Part shown: one piece after another, positions 1 to 8,234 of the stretch | Position numbering within the stretch: the first letter of the stretch is position 1 | Layout: each line of letters starts with the position of its first letter | NCBI RefSeq assembly: GCF_000156395.1 | Contig: NZ_GG703819.1 | Coordinates: 627,813 to 691,812, forward strand | Length of the DNA: 64,000 bases | Direction of reading: 5' to 3' | From: Providencia rustigianii DSM 4541 | GTDB taxonomy: Bacteria > Pseudomonadota > Gammaproteobacteria > Enterobacterales > Enterobacteriaceae | Made by a program: the position numbers and the translations under genes | Notes under the pieces: generated by a model | Databases searched by the model: none | Seen by the model: only the letters and a program-made list of their open reading frames with translations | What the model was told of the DNA's origin: nothing

Positions 1-1
1 C

Positions 2-151
2 ACCGCGAGTGGCAACCGCCCTACGTATGAAGCAGATCGCAGTGAAGAAGCCAGCCATGCCGATTTAGCGTGGGCAACTATGCATGCTCTGTATAACGAA
101 CCGATCACCGGTGAAAACAGCAACCATCACAATATTGTCGAGGTATTTTAA
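2..151 (+). CDS. P: Terminase ATPase subunit, 3' fragment (P2 gpP-like)
   Basis: The window opens inside this gene; the last 49 codons are visible in the frame starting at base 2. The tail contains an EEASHADLAWATMHAL motif that resembles the C-terminus of P2-family gpP, the large terminase that cuts and packages DNA at cos. Its stop overlaps the portal start (TAATG), the tight P-Q spacing expected in P2-like phages. Identification rests on a short fragment plus position. Confidence 0.7.
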   Translation, partial: TASGNRPTYEADRSEEASHADLAWATMHALYNEPITGENSNHHNIVEVF

Positions 152-1191
152 TGAGCCGTAAAAATAAAAAACGTCATTCACAGAATATGGCGCATACAAC
201 CAATGACGCATCAATGGAAGCGTTCACGTTTGGCGACCCAATACCAGTGTTAGACAAGCGCGAGATTTTTGATTATTTGGAATGTGTGCAGATTGATAAT
301 TATTATGAGCCACCGATTAGCTTTCATGGGCTGGCTCGGACGTTCCGTGCTGCCCCTCACCATAGTAGTGCCATCTATGTAAAACGTAATATTCTCACAA
401 GCACATTCATTCCTAATAAATACCTCAGCCGCCAAACCTTTGATAGCTGGGGATTGGATTTTTTACTTTTTGGCAATGGCTATTTAGAGTTACGAGAAAA
501 CCGACTCGGGCAAGCGTTAACATTTAAACACTCCCCCGCTAAGTTCACACGCCGAGGCGCAGACTTAGAAACCTACTGGTTTGTACAGCAGGGGTATGAT
601 ACTAAGCCTTATGAGTTTGAAACCGGTAAAGTGCATCACCTAATTGAGCCTGATATTAACCAAGAAATCTACGGGCTTCCTGAATACTTAGCCGCTATTC
701 CATCCGTGTTACTCAATGAAGCATCAACGCTGTTTCGCCGTAAGTATTACCTGAATGGTTCACACGCAGGATATATCTTGTATATCAGTGATGCAGCACA
801 GAAAACCGATGATGTTGATAAAATTCGTGAAGCCCTAAAAAGCAGTAAAGGACCAGGGAATTTCCGTAATTTATTTTTGTATGCACCGGGGGGAAAGAAA
901 GACGGTATTCAAACTATCCCTTTGTCGGAGGCGGCAGCAAAAGATGAGTTTCTGAATATCAAGAATGTGAGTCGTGATGATATGTTAGCGGCGCACCGTG
1001 TCCCCCCTCAAATCATGGGGATCATTCCTGAAAACGTAGGTGGCTTTGGTGATGTGGAGAAAGCCGCGAAGGTGTTTGTTCGTAATGAACTTATCCCACT
1101 ACAAAGTAAGATGATGCAGCTTAATGATTGGTTTGGTGCTGAGATTGTTAAGTTTGATAAATACTCATTGGATTTAGATAACAACGACTAG
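151..1191 (+). CDS. Q: Phage portal protein (P2 gpQ-like)
   Basis: At 346 residues this is close to the usual length of P2 gpQ (344). The portal forms the ring at the capsid vertex through which DNA is packaged. The mid-protein region with HLIEPDINQEIYGLPEYL and the later RVPPQIMGIIPENVGGFGD stretch are typical of the phage portal family of this group. It directly overlaps the terminase fragment and is followed by a strong hairpin terminator. Its 3' end points at the candidate cos site, as in P2. It appears complete. Confidence 0.95.
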   Translation: MSRKNKKRHSQNMAHTTNDASMEAFTFGDPIPVLDKREIFDYLECVQIDNYYEPPISFHGLARTFRAAPHHSSAIYVKRNILTSTFIPNKYLSRQTFDSWGLDFLLFGNGYLELRENRLGQALTFKHSPAKFTRRGADLETYWFVQQGYDTKPYEFETGKVHHLIEPDINQEIYGLPEYLAAIPSVLLNEASTLFRRKYYLNGSHAGYILYISDAAQKTDDVDKIREALKSSKGPGNFRNLFLYAPGGKKDGIQTIPLSEAAAKDEFLNIKNVSRDDMLAAHRVPPQIMGIIPENVGGFGDVEKAAKVFVRNELIPLQSKMMQLNDWFGAEIVKFDKYSLDLDNND

Positions 1192-1216
1192 AACAAACGC
1201 AAGTAATCTAATCGTG

Positions 1217-1243
1217 ATACCGCCCTCAGTGGCGGTATTTTTT
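1217..1243 (+). terminator. Rho-independent terminator after Q
   Basis: An 8-bp perfect stem (ATACCGCC / GGCGGTAT) with a six-base loop is followed by five T. It ends the P-Q transcript about 25 bases after the portal stop. Confidence 0.9.
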
Positions 1244-1812
1244 CGCTCACAGGTAGGTGATCTCGATGGTTTAAATAATAATATAACCCCACTCTATTAT
1301 ATCAAAACCACAACACCAAGACTAATCCCCTGAATTTAACCCCCACCAAATCGACGCTTATCCGCCCTGTAATCCATTCTGAGGCGACCTAAAATAATTG
1401 CTATCCAGTTATAGAAATTTGAATTTAACGCCGCTATGGCTCGGAGAATTTGCGGGCGGATTATCAACAATAAACATGTCGCCGCGCAATCGTAGCCCCG
1501 CCACGCCTGCCCACTAAATAGGTCGGTTTTCATGCAGGTGCATACACAAGTAAAGTCACGATAACTCTATTTGGTCTCAGCAAAAATGAGCTTCAAATAA
1601 TCATGCAAATTAATGCAGATGAGTGCAGTATGCAGCATACATGTAATAGGCAAAAAAATTAAAAATAATCAGTTCTCTGACTCCGGAAGGCACTATCGAA
1701 GCCAAGTATACAATTTATGCATCTACATCAGAAAGAAAACGTAATTAAAATAATAGAATAATATTATAGCTATAAATTATTTGTAATTTATAGCTCATAT
1801 CTCTATTAATAT
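1244..1812. other. Non-coding interval around cos
   Basis: About 570 bases separate the Q terminator from the first cargo gene. Apart from the candidate cos (1489-1507) I see a cluster of TGCAG/TGCAT/TGCAA words at 1530-1645, which might be protein-binding sites, and very AT-rich DNA from 1740 onward. I see no convincing gene. Confidence 0.6.
1489..1507 (-). other. Candidate cos site (186/P2-type cohesive end)
   Basis: Read on the minus strand, the 12 bases GGCGTGGCGGGG (1507 down to 1496) match, as I remember it, the first 12 of 19 bases of the phage 186 cohesive end, and differ from P2 cos at one base. The next seven bases diverge. The site lies between Q and the cargo block, where P2-like genomes place cos. 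A 65-codon open frame spans it (1336-1533, minus), but this is probably not a gene. Confidence 0.7.
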
Positions 1813-2592
1813 TCACTTATCACCGTAGGCATCCTGATGGTAAAGATTCATTGCTCCTGCGGATTTCAACTCATCTTTAAAAGATTTACTAAGAGTGAAG
1901 CCTTGAAGTAGGGAATACTTTTCAATATAACCTTTAGATTTAAAACCTTTAGTTGACAATCCATTTAACATTAGAGCACCAGACTCTATTGATGATAGCT
2001 GTGCTCTAACCAATTTAGCATATTTAATTCGTTCTTTTTCACAAAGAAAACTAGCTTCATCTATATGTTTAAATATATGATACAAATTTCTAAAATAATG
2101 CCCTGTATTTGAGAAAAAATTTTCTTCTTCATATACAAGATCAATTGAAGACCTCATTCTTTCCTTAATCAGAGCCTCATCATTTGATAAATTCAGAAAA
2201 TTAAACTTGACCTCTGTTATATACCACTCAAGCGCATCCACGCCTTTATATGACGTATTATCATAGAAGGTTTTAATATTAGATAAGTGTTCTTTGTGGT
2301 ATCTTAGAAGTTCAAAGAGTACCGACTCAAATGATTGAGTCATAGATTGTTTAGATGTCGTGTAAAGGGTGAAACAAACCAAAATTATAGATAAAAAACT
2401 TAAACCAGGATTAAGTACTCCCCCGATATAATCACCGAACTGCCCCCATTTCTCTACAGATTGACTTATAGGCAAGGTTCCAAAATTCGTCCAATACTTA
2501 TATAAGGCAAATAAGATAAATAAACAGGTCACCAGTACAAAAATAAATATAATAAAAGGTACTCTTTTCATATAGTCTATTATTTTCCGCAT
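1813..2592 (-). CDS. Putative phage abortive infection protein (putAbiC-like), membrane
   Basis: This 259-residue protein has two hydrophobic helices (about residues 11-33 and 55-78) and then a soluble helical domain beginning with a FESVLFELLRYHKEHL motif. That layout, two membrane helices followed by F-x-x-L-L-x-x-H, is typical of the putAbiC family (named by analogy with lactococcal AbiC). The role is inferred: a membrane-anchored effector that stops phage growth or kills the infected cell. It starts 10 bases after the stop of the ASCH gene, so the two probably form an operon. Base composition is very AT-rich compared with the flanking phage genes. Confidence 0.7.
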   Translation of the reverse strand: MRKIIDYMKRVPFIIFIFVLVTCLFILFALYKYWTNFGTLPISQSVEKWGQFGDYIGGVLNPGLSFLSIILVCFTLYTTSKQSMTQSFESVLFELLRYHKEHLSNIKTFYDNTSYKGVDALEWYITEVKFNFLNLSNDEALIKERMRSSIDLVYEEENFFSNTGHYFRNLYHIFKHIDEASFLCEKERIKYAKLVRAQLSSIESGALMLNGLSTKGFKSKGYIEKYSLLQGFTLSKSFKDELKSAGAMNLYHQDAYGDK

Positions 2593-2602
2593 AACTCTAA
2601 CC

Positions 2603-2983
2603 TTATACTAACTCAATATCATTTAAATCAAGTTGATATATTCCCTTCATAGCTTTGCATCTAATTGGTTTCGTTAACCTTCTTATATTTTCAATCTTCC
2701 ATGTAAAATAACCTTCTTTCCAAGTTCTTCCTAAACGAATTGAAGGATCGCTATCGTTATAATCATTTTTTGTCCATATTTTAAACTCTGTAAAATCGAC
2801 GATAGCCAAAGCTATCCCATCATCTATATCTTCATCGCTAGAAAGATATTTTTGATTTTGAACAATTACAACATTTTTCATCGGGATTTCTGGTGGCAAC
2901 CATGATCTTATCTCAATATTTTTTTTACCATCTAAAATGAGATCTACTGCAGGTTTGAGGATAGATAATGCTTGATATTTCAT
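2603..2983 (-). CDS. ASCH-domain (PUA-like) protein
   Basis: The preferred start is the ATG at 2983, which has AAGGGT seven bases upstream; an in-frame start further out lacks this. The 126-residue product begins with the ASCH pattern S-I-x-P-x-x-x-x-I-L-D-G-x-K-x-x-E-I-R, with the G-x-K-x-x-E-x-R core at residues 19-26. ASCH domains have a PUA-like fold that binds RNA or nucleobases; some are nucleases or amidohydrolases. It lies just upstream of the putAbiC-like gene, with which it may act as sensor or partner, and is divergent from the P-loop gene. Function is inferred. Confidence 0.75.
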   Translation of the reverse strand: MKYQALSILKPAVDLILDGKKNIEIRSWLPPEIPMKNVVIVQNQKYLSSDEDIDDGIALAIVDFTEFKIWTKNDYNDSDPSIRLGRTWKEGYFTWKIENIRRLTKPIRCKAMKGIYQLDLNDIELV

Positions 2984-3045
2984 GGTATGACCCTTATGGT
3001 TTATACCATGATATTTTAACATAAATCGTAAACATGAGGTATATT

Positions 3046-3582
3046 ATGTTGATTTTTATTGCGGGAGTCCACGGTGTTGGTAAAGGTTACTTATGTAAAA
3101 AGTATGTCGAAAATAATAAAGCTATACATAAAAGTGCGAGCCAATTAATTCGAGAATATGGGCAAATAGAGTTACCTACCAGCAAGCTAACAGAAAACAT
3201 TGACAGAAATCAACTTATACTATTAGCTGCTATTGATAATCTCACTCAAAATGGATGTATGTTATTACTTGATGGACATTTTGCATTAGTATCTAAAGAT
3301 GGAATAATAACTGAAATAGAAATTGATGTGTTTGAAAGATTGAATCCTGATGGTGTTATTTTATTACAAAATGATATCGGTTTAATAACACAACGAATCA
3401 CAGAAAGAGATAGTAATGCAATACAATATGATATTAATTCTTTAATTGAACACGAAACAAATAATGCAAAAAAAATATGTACTGATTTAGATATTCCCTT
3501 AAAAGAATTATATTCGGCTTCTATTAAAGATTTTAGTGATGCGATTGAAGAGATTAAGTACGAGTGTATTACTCGCACTTAA
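3046..3582 (+). CDS. P-loop ATPase / nucleotide-kinase-like protein
   Basis: ATG at 3046 is preferred because GAGGT lies six bases upstream. The 178-residue protein starts directly with a P-loop, GVHGVGKG at residues 7-14. The residue after the Walker A lysine is Gly, as in adenylate-kinase-type GKG loops, instead of the common Ser/Thr. A hydrophobic strand ending in LLLDGH (about residues 75-81) could be the Walker B element. Size and layout suggest a small nucleotide-kinase-like NTPase. It is the only plus-strand gene in the cargo block, divergent from the ASCH-putAbiC pair and convergent with the GNAT operon. The substrate is unknown. Confidence 0.7.
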   Translation: MLIFIAGVHGVGKGYLCKKYVENNKAIHKSASQLIREYGQIELPTSKLTENIDRNQLILLAAIDNLTQNGCMLLLDGHFALVSKDGIITEIEIDVFERLNPDGVILLQNDIGLITQRITERDSNAIQYDINSLIEHETNNAKKICTDLDIPLKELYSASIKDFSDAIEEIKYECITRT

Positions 3583-3591
3583 GGTAGATAT

Positions 3592-3963
3592 TTAAACATA
3601 TCGGAAAGATTGAGGTGCTTTTGCCCCCGGAGATATATCATCTAAATCCAATGGAGAACTGTACCGTATGGGGCTTTTTACTGAAATAGCAAATGCTGTA
3701 TCGCGACGATGGAAATAGTCAGTAAAGAATTTATGGCTTATTCCAGCATGATTTTTAGTTAAACTCCACAGCTTCGGAGGTGTGTTTACTAAAATATCAC
3801 CTACCTTAAACTCTCCGATTACTTTACCTACAGGCATAGTCGCATAGATAATGACGGTATCAACATCCTTGTTTTTGAATATTTTTCTTCTAAACTCGAA
3901 TTTTTTTTCGCCAGATAAAATCTGCTCTGCATATTCCGGTTTAATTGATAATATAACCTTCAT
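3592..3963 (-). CDS. ASCH-domain protein, third gene of GNAT operon
   Basis: This 123-residue protein opens with the ASCH signature; the G-x-K-x-x-E-x-R core is at residues 18-25. The middle strand VIIYATMPVGKVIGEFKVG resembles the beta-barrel of ASCH/PUA-like folds. Its start lies 23 bases inside the upstream gene, so translation is probably coupled. The expected role is binding of RNA, nucleotides or modified bases. The Thr used as nucleophile in the E. coli YqfB N4-acetylcytidine hydrolase is Glu here, so the same chemistry is unlikely. Confidence 0.75.
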   Translation of the reverse strand: MKVILSIKPEYAEQILSGEKKFEFRRKIFKNKDVDTVIIYATMPVGKVIGEFKVGDILVNTPPKLWSLTKNHAGISHKFFTDYFHRRDTAFAISVKSPIRYSSPLDLDDISPGAKAPQSFRYV

Positions 3964-4522
3964 CTACGCCCCCATCAGTAATAATTTTTTTAAAGCAAGC
4001 ATCACTCAAAGGGAGGAACCCCCAATAATTTGCATCATTATATCCAGTAATAGTCATAATATCATCCCTAATTATTCTTTTCGTTAACGGGAAGTTATAG
4101 GTAAAACGGATGATATATGGATAATTTTTCTTTGCATATAAAAGCTTAAGCTCATCTTCATCAAAAACACTGAATGGTGCACAATAATCCCTAAAATCTT
4201 TATAAGTAGAGAACTCATGAATATTCTTGACACTCAAAACCACACATACCGAAGTTGCTACTGAGCGATAACGTGCCGGTCCCTGACCATCTGAAGTTCT
4301 ATAGATTAGAAGATTGTCACCGAACTGGAGATCTTGCGTACCATCCATTTTAGTGAGATATACCTTTTCAATGCTATTTGTATGAGAAACATCCTGAATC
4401 AAACTTCCATCTTCGTTATTCAGTTTAGATTCAGGAAACAACCTAGTATGCCATGATGGGTATATACTTAGCAGGAAGTTTCTATTTTTTAATTTAATTA
4501 ACGGATAATTGGGGTAACTCAT
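3941..4522 (-). CDS. PUA/EVE-like protein, second gene of GNAT operon
   Basis: I do not recognise this 193-residue protein with certainty. It has an N-terminal strand with F-L-L-S-I-Y-P-S-W-H, a central block FGDNLLIYRTSDGQGPARYRSVAT that looks like the barrel of a PUA/EVE-type fold, and a C-terminal part with PLTKRIIRDD. The G-D-x-L-x-I-Y-R pattern is common in ASCH/EVE proteins. It begins at the base after the GNAT stop and overlaps the next ASCH gene by 23 bases, so all three genes form one tight operon. A role in recognising nucleic acid or a modified nucleobase is inferred. Confidence 0.55.
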   Translation of the reverse strand: MSYPNYPLIKLKNRNFLLSIYPSWHTRLFPESKLNNEDGSLIQDVSHTNSIEKVYLTKMDGTQDLQFGDNLLIYRTSDGQGPARYRSVATSVCVVLSVKNIHEFSTYKDFRDYCAPFSVFDEDELKLLYAKKNYPYIIRFTYNFPLTKRIIRDDIMTITGYNDANYWGFLPLSDACFKKIITDGGVDEGYIIN

Positions 4523-4993
4523 TTATTCTCTCCACTCCAAATTTTTGAAATAAACGCCTTCTCGACCATTGCTTGTTTCTAGATTTTTTTTTGCTCGCAA
4601 CTCGAAACCATAACGCGATAATAAACTAATTAGTCCTGCATGCTTATCAAAAATTGTCACATATATTTCTTTGAGATTATTTTTCATAGCAAACTGAAAA
4701 ACTAATCGTACGAATCTTTCACCTAATTTTGTTCCGTGTGCATCTATTTTGAAAGTACCTAGCTTAACCCTAGTCTTTCTCTCAAATGTAGGGGTCGTGT
4801 CTGTAATTGCCTCGTCCTCTACTTTTAAATAAAGGAACCCATCCATCTCGCCATTATCGTTGTAAGAAACAAAAGCTTTGTTCCCTGATTTAGAGATAAA
4901 CCAATTGTCAAAACCGTCATAGTCCGCTTTTAATGAATTGAAAAAACGGTCATTTAAGTCAATCTCACGGAAGAATTTTTCTTGTATAGGCAT
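4523..4993 (-). CDS. GNAT-family N-acetyltransferase
   Basis: The ATG at 4993 has AGGA eight bases upstream; a TTG start 18 bases further out is less likely. The 156-residue product has the GNAT layout: a strand with VKLGTFKIDAHGTKLGERFV (about 83-102), whose K-L-G-x-R part would bind the acetyl-CoA pyrophosphate, then a helix and the ISLLSRYGFELR segment typical of the fold's end. It is the first gene of a three-gene operon with a PUA/EVE-like and an ASCH protein. GNAT proteins can be toxins that acetylate aminoacyl-tRNA, so a toxin-antitoxin or defence role is possible but unproven. Confidence 0.75.
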   Translation of the reverse strand: MPIQEKFFREIDLNDRFFNSLKADYDGFDNWFISKSGNKAFVSYNDNGEMDGFLYLKVEDEAITDTTPTFERKTRVKLGTFKIDAHGTKLGERFVRLVFQFAMKNNLKEIYVTIFDKHAGLISLLSRYGFELRAKKNLETSNGREGVYFKNLEWRE

Positions 4994-5192
4994 CCGATTT
5001 TCCTTGTTCAATCACCATTTTGCAATCAATAGGTCGATGCAATCGAAAAGAAACACTTTAAAAGTCTTAATTTTTTCATAGTCTCACAGTAAGTTTATCA
5101 ATAGTTCTAGATAATGTCTTCACCATTGTAATCTTAAATCGCCACGTATAGCCTAGGAACTTCCTAGCTGTTGATAATATTTATTTTTACAT

Positions 5193-5512
5193 TCAGTTAG
5201 TGGCATATAACTGCTCTCGTTTAACAGCCTGTGGTCCTCCACTCACTATTTTTACTTCTTCGCTCAGTTCCAACCACAATTGCCCATCAAGAAATAATAA
5301 TTTCTGGTCGCTGCAATCAGTGGTTCCCTAAATAAACATCATTACTTGGCGCTGACTTGTTTATTTCGTACCCCATTTTCGCCGCAAATTGCAGGATTTC
5401 TGGTACGAGTATATTTTCTTAGTTCGTCAGATGGATTCTGGAATCAACCTTTCTGACAATTTGTGTCGGTTGTACTCTCTCTGCCGCTTTTCCAGCATCT
5501 TTATCGCTCAAG
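5193..5512 (-). pseudogene. Decayed phage gene downstream of A
   Basis: The stretch between A and the GNAT gene contains protein-like sequence split over frames. Reading leftward there is AGKAAERVQPTQIVRKVDS (ending in a stop), then ILVPEILQFAAKMGYEINKS in the same frame, then after a frame change LLFLDGQLWLELSEEVKIVS ending at a TGA at 5193. The even, hydrophilic composition and lack of low-complexity suggest one former gene with at least one stop and one frameshift. I cannot name the family. The rest of the 500-base gap shows nothing further. Confidence 0.5.
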
Positions 5513-5518
5513 AATGGT

Positions 5519-7921
5519 CTAATCGATTAGCCTAGTCAACACATCCATACACCTTTGCCTATGCTTCTCACTAATTGCCTTTCTCTGCGCCTCCAACTCC
5601 CGCCTTTGCTGCTTTTTGCCGTCCTCGTTTAAACTCAATCTCAACCTATCTCCGTCAACTTTTATAAAATGCAGTTCATCACTCACGCCTAAACCATTTA
5701 TGAACATGGTTTCAATCTGTGGAATATCGAAATGAATACCAACTTCATTGGCAAAAGTGACTATTTCCGACTGAATTTTTTCATCACTTTCACTTAATTC
5801 TATTTTTGAAACCCTTCTCTGCTGCTTACCTTGTGATATTTCGCTTCCTGCTGCGTTCTCAGCATCCGTTTCTATAAACGCAAAACCGTATTCCTTGATG
5901 TTGCATACTTCACCAGAGCCGTGCTCTGGCTCGTAAAATTGCACATCTGATAGATTAGAGTTAATAGGCGATCTACAGTTATTGACAGGACTCCGAGGCG
6001 CTCCGCTGTCGCTTCTTAAAAGATTAAGGTCAAGGTCAACGGCGCTTTTCTTGACGATTTGATACTTTCTTTCGCGAGTTTTAATGACTGGTGCACCAGA
6101 TTTTAATTGGTTGTAGATACCAACTACTTTCTGAACCTCTTCCCCGTAGACGTTAACGTCATTAGTCTCACGAGCTACGCGGATCGTTTCTAATTTGCGT
6201 GGAATACATGGACCACCTTGTGACATGACATACTCAAAAAAGTCACCCTCATCAGCCGCCGCGCGAACACGCTCCGCGATATCACCAAGGCTGTCAGCAA
6301 TGGAAACGCCGCGCAATCGACGACACTCGCGATATGCCCCTTTTGATGGGAGTTTGTAGAATTTGAATTGAGGGATGCGCCACGTTGAAGCCCACGCGGT
6401 TACCGCCGCCGCCATGCTTTTTAAGTCTTTGCCGGTTTCGTGATCAATTTCACCATCAAGGGCGTAACCGTCGATATTTTTAGCGATATACTTCGCGATA
6501 TACCCGACGGCACCACCACGGTTCATATGCTTACATTCGAAACGGAATTTCTGTGCGCCGGCTTCGTTTCCATCTTCTTTCAAAGCCCGTTTACGCATAA
6601 TATCAATTGCTTCCGCGCGTTTTGCTTTATCAACAAATAGCAACATATGCCAATGCGGCGTGCCATCATGGTGCGGCTCAACAACTCGAACACCATAAAT
6701 ATTGATATTTTTATCATTGAAAGCCGAGCGAATACGCGACCAAATTTTAACTAAATAGCGCTGCCCATCTTTTGGCGTAAAAGCCTCATCCTTCCACTTG
6801 TGATTAAGCACCGCGTAAAAATCATCTTTACCCGTTTCCTTGTTTTTTTCTTTTCGTTGCTTTGTCGGGTGATACTTTGACGGGCAAGTTAATGTAATAA
6901 ACATGCCGATATCACCCCGTTCTTTCGCTACGCGTTCAATACCTGCCATTTGCGCCATCAGTTCCATCCTGCGTATTTCAGGGTTAGAAATACTCGCCAT
7001 GACTTTCTCAAACAGATCAAACCGCTCACCCGTTTCAACGTCTTGAATATCCATACCTTGCAGATATTGCATATTAGATAAACGCTGAGCTTGCACCTCA
7101 CGAATAGCCTGCTTACTGGCATAAGGCTGGCGATTTACACACACGTCCATATTGGCAATCATGATTGCCTCAATCCATTGGGTACGATGGGCTTTTAGCT
7201 TGCGATGCCAAAAATCTGCGTCAACTAAACGTTGTACAGCTGCAATCACTTGGCGCGTGGTTAAGTTTTGCTTTCCTTTTCTGCGCTTTCTATTTTTCAA
7301 AACTTTCAAATAGCTTTGATAGTGAAGAGGACACACATGTAAACCATTGGAAAGCTCAGCTAAACGCCCATAAATCAACGTTTGCGATGCATCTTCATAG
7401 ATAACCTCACGATCACCGTCATTTTGCTCGGTCAACTTATCGCAATAGATTTCATAGAGACTGAAAAAACCACTTGAAATATGTTCCGCCAATTTTTTAA
7501 TTGGCTTGTCATACAGATCAAATAGCCTGTTAAACTGGCTAATTTCAGAAGTAAAACGAGTGGATAGCGTCAATAGCGCTTTTGTATCTAACTCATAGCG
7601 TGAATTAACAGCCATAATACGTGGGTAGATTTTCTTGTAGAAGTCAGAACGTAAATACTCATACGCTTTATACTGCCCTGACTCTTTAATGATGTTCTCA
7701 TAGTGCTTTTGAATACGGTAACGCAAGATGCGCGGTAAAGTCTCTACTTCACCTAAAATCGCTTGCGCATGAATTAATTGTTCATGCGATAGAGATTTTC
7801 CTAAAGCATCTATATCAGCTTTGTAATAATTATTTTCTTTGGGCTTATTCCACGAATACGGAAAATCCATATCTGCGGAATAAGTTAATCCCTGTTGCGT
7901 GAAATCCAATACCTTAGACAT
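5519..7921 (-). CDS. A: Phage replication endonuclease (P2 gpA-like)
   Basis: This 800-residue protein is the rolling-circle initiator of P2-like phages, which nicks the origin within its own gene. The HUH metal site is seen as TPHWHMLLF near residue 422, and the catalytic tyrosine motif GYIAKYIAKN near residue 474, with two tyrosines four residues apart. Length is near that of P2 gpA (761). The start overlaps the upstream gene by eight bases. It is the last gene of the early operon. I see no truncation. Confidence 0.95.
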   Translation of the reverse strand: MSKVLDFTQQGLTYSADMDFPYSWNKPKENNYYKADIDALGKSLSHEQLIHAQAILGEVETLPRILRYRIQKHYENIIKESGQYKAYEYLRSDFYKKIYPRIMAVNSRYELDTKALLTLSTRFTSEISQFNRLFDLYDKPIKKLAEHISSGFFSLYEIYCDKLTEQNDGDREVIYEDASQTLIYGRLAELSNGLHVCPLHYQSYLKVLKNRKRRKGKQNLTTRQVIAAVQRLVDADFWHRKLKAHRTQWIEAIMIANMDVCVNRQPYASKQAIREVQAQRLSNMQYLQGMDIQDVETGERFDLFEKVMASISNPEIRRMELMAQMAGIERVAKERGDIGMFITLTCPSKYHPTKQRKEKNKETGKDDFYAVLNHKWKDEAFTPKDGQRYLVKIWSRIRSAFNDKNINIYGVRVVEPHHDGTPHWHMLLFVDKAKRAEAIDIMRKRALKEDGNEAGAQKFRFECKHMNRGGAVGYIAKYIAKNIDGYALDGEIDHETGKDLKSMAAAVTAWASTWRIPQFKFYKLPSKGAYRECRRLRGVSIADSLGDIAERVRAAADEGDFFEYVMSQGGPCIPRKLETIRVARETNDVNVYGEEVQKVVGIYNQLKSGAPVIKTRERKYQIVKKSAVDLDLNLLRSDSGAPRSPVNNCRSPINSNLSDVQFYEPEHGSGEVCNIKEYGFAFIETDAENAAGSEISQGKQQRRVSKIELSESDEKIQSEIVTFANEVGIHFDIPQIETMFINGLGVSDELHFIKVDGDRLRLSLNEDGKKQQRRELEAQRKAISEKHRQRCMDVLTRLID

Positions 7922-8234
7922 TAAGCGCCCCGCCTAATGTTTCTGGTCTTAATAAATTAATGGCAGTTTCACAACGACGAGAAATGACATCAACAGTCTG
8001 GCGGTAAACATCCAGCGTCTTGATGCCTTTTCCCTTCACTCTCATGACGTGATACGAGGTCAGCTCAATCGCAATAAACCACGGATCAGAGCTACAACAA
8101 ACTAACTCATAACAACGAGTTTTATTATTGATTTGCAGTAAGCGCCACTGAACATTTTTAGAATCATCTACATGGCGCTGAATCGCAAAGCGAGTACCGC
8201 TAATGTAAACGCCATCTTTAGGGTCAAACATCAT
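7914..8234 (-). CDS. Hypothetical phage early protein
   Basis: This 106-residue protein is not recognised. It has alternating strands (YISGTRFAIQRH, VQWRLLQINNKTRCYELVC, WFIAIELTSYHVMRV) that suggest a small beta-rich fold, followed by a C-terminal helix. It overlaps dam by four bases upstream (ATGA) and gene A by eight bases downstream, so it is translated as part of the early operon and is probably real. Confidence 0.7.
   Translation of the reverse strand: MMFDPKDGVYISGTRFAIQRHVDDSKNVQWRLLQINNKTRCYELVCCSSDPWFIAIELTSYHVMRVKGKGIKTLDVYRQTVDVISRRCETAINLLRPETLGGALNV

Noticed and set aside
1336-1533. 65-codon minus-strand open frame over the cos region
   Set aside because: It spans the candidate cos site; its likely conservation reflects DNA-level constraint around cos, and it has no clear ribosome site.
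3592-4993. N4-acetylcytidine writer/eraser pathway (GNAT plus YqfB-like ASCH)
   Set aside because: The ASCH proteins have Glu at the position of the YqfB nucleophile Thr, so hydrolysis of acetylcytidine is not supported.
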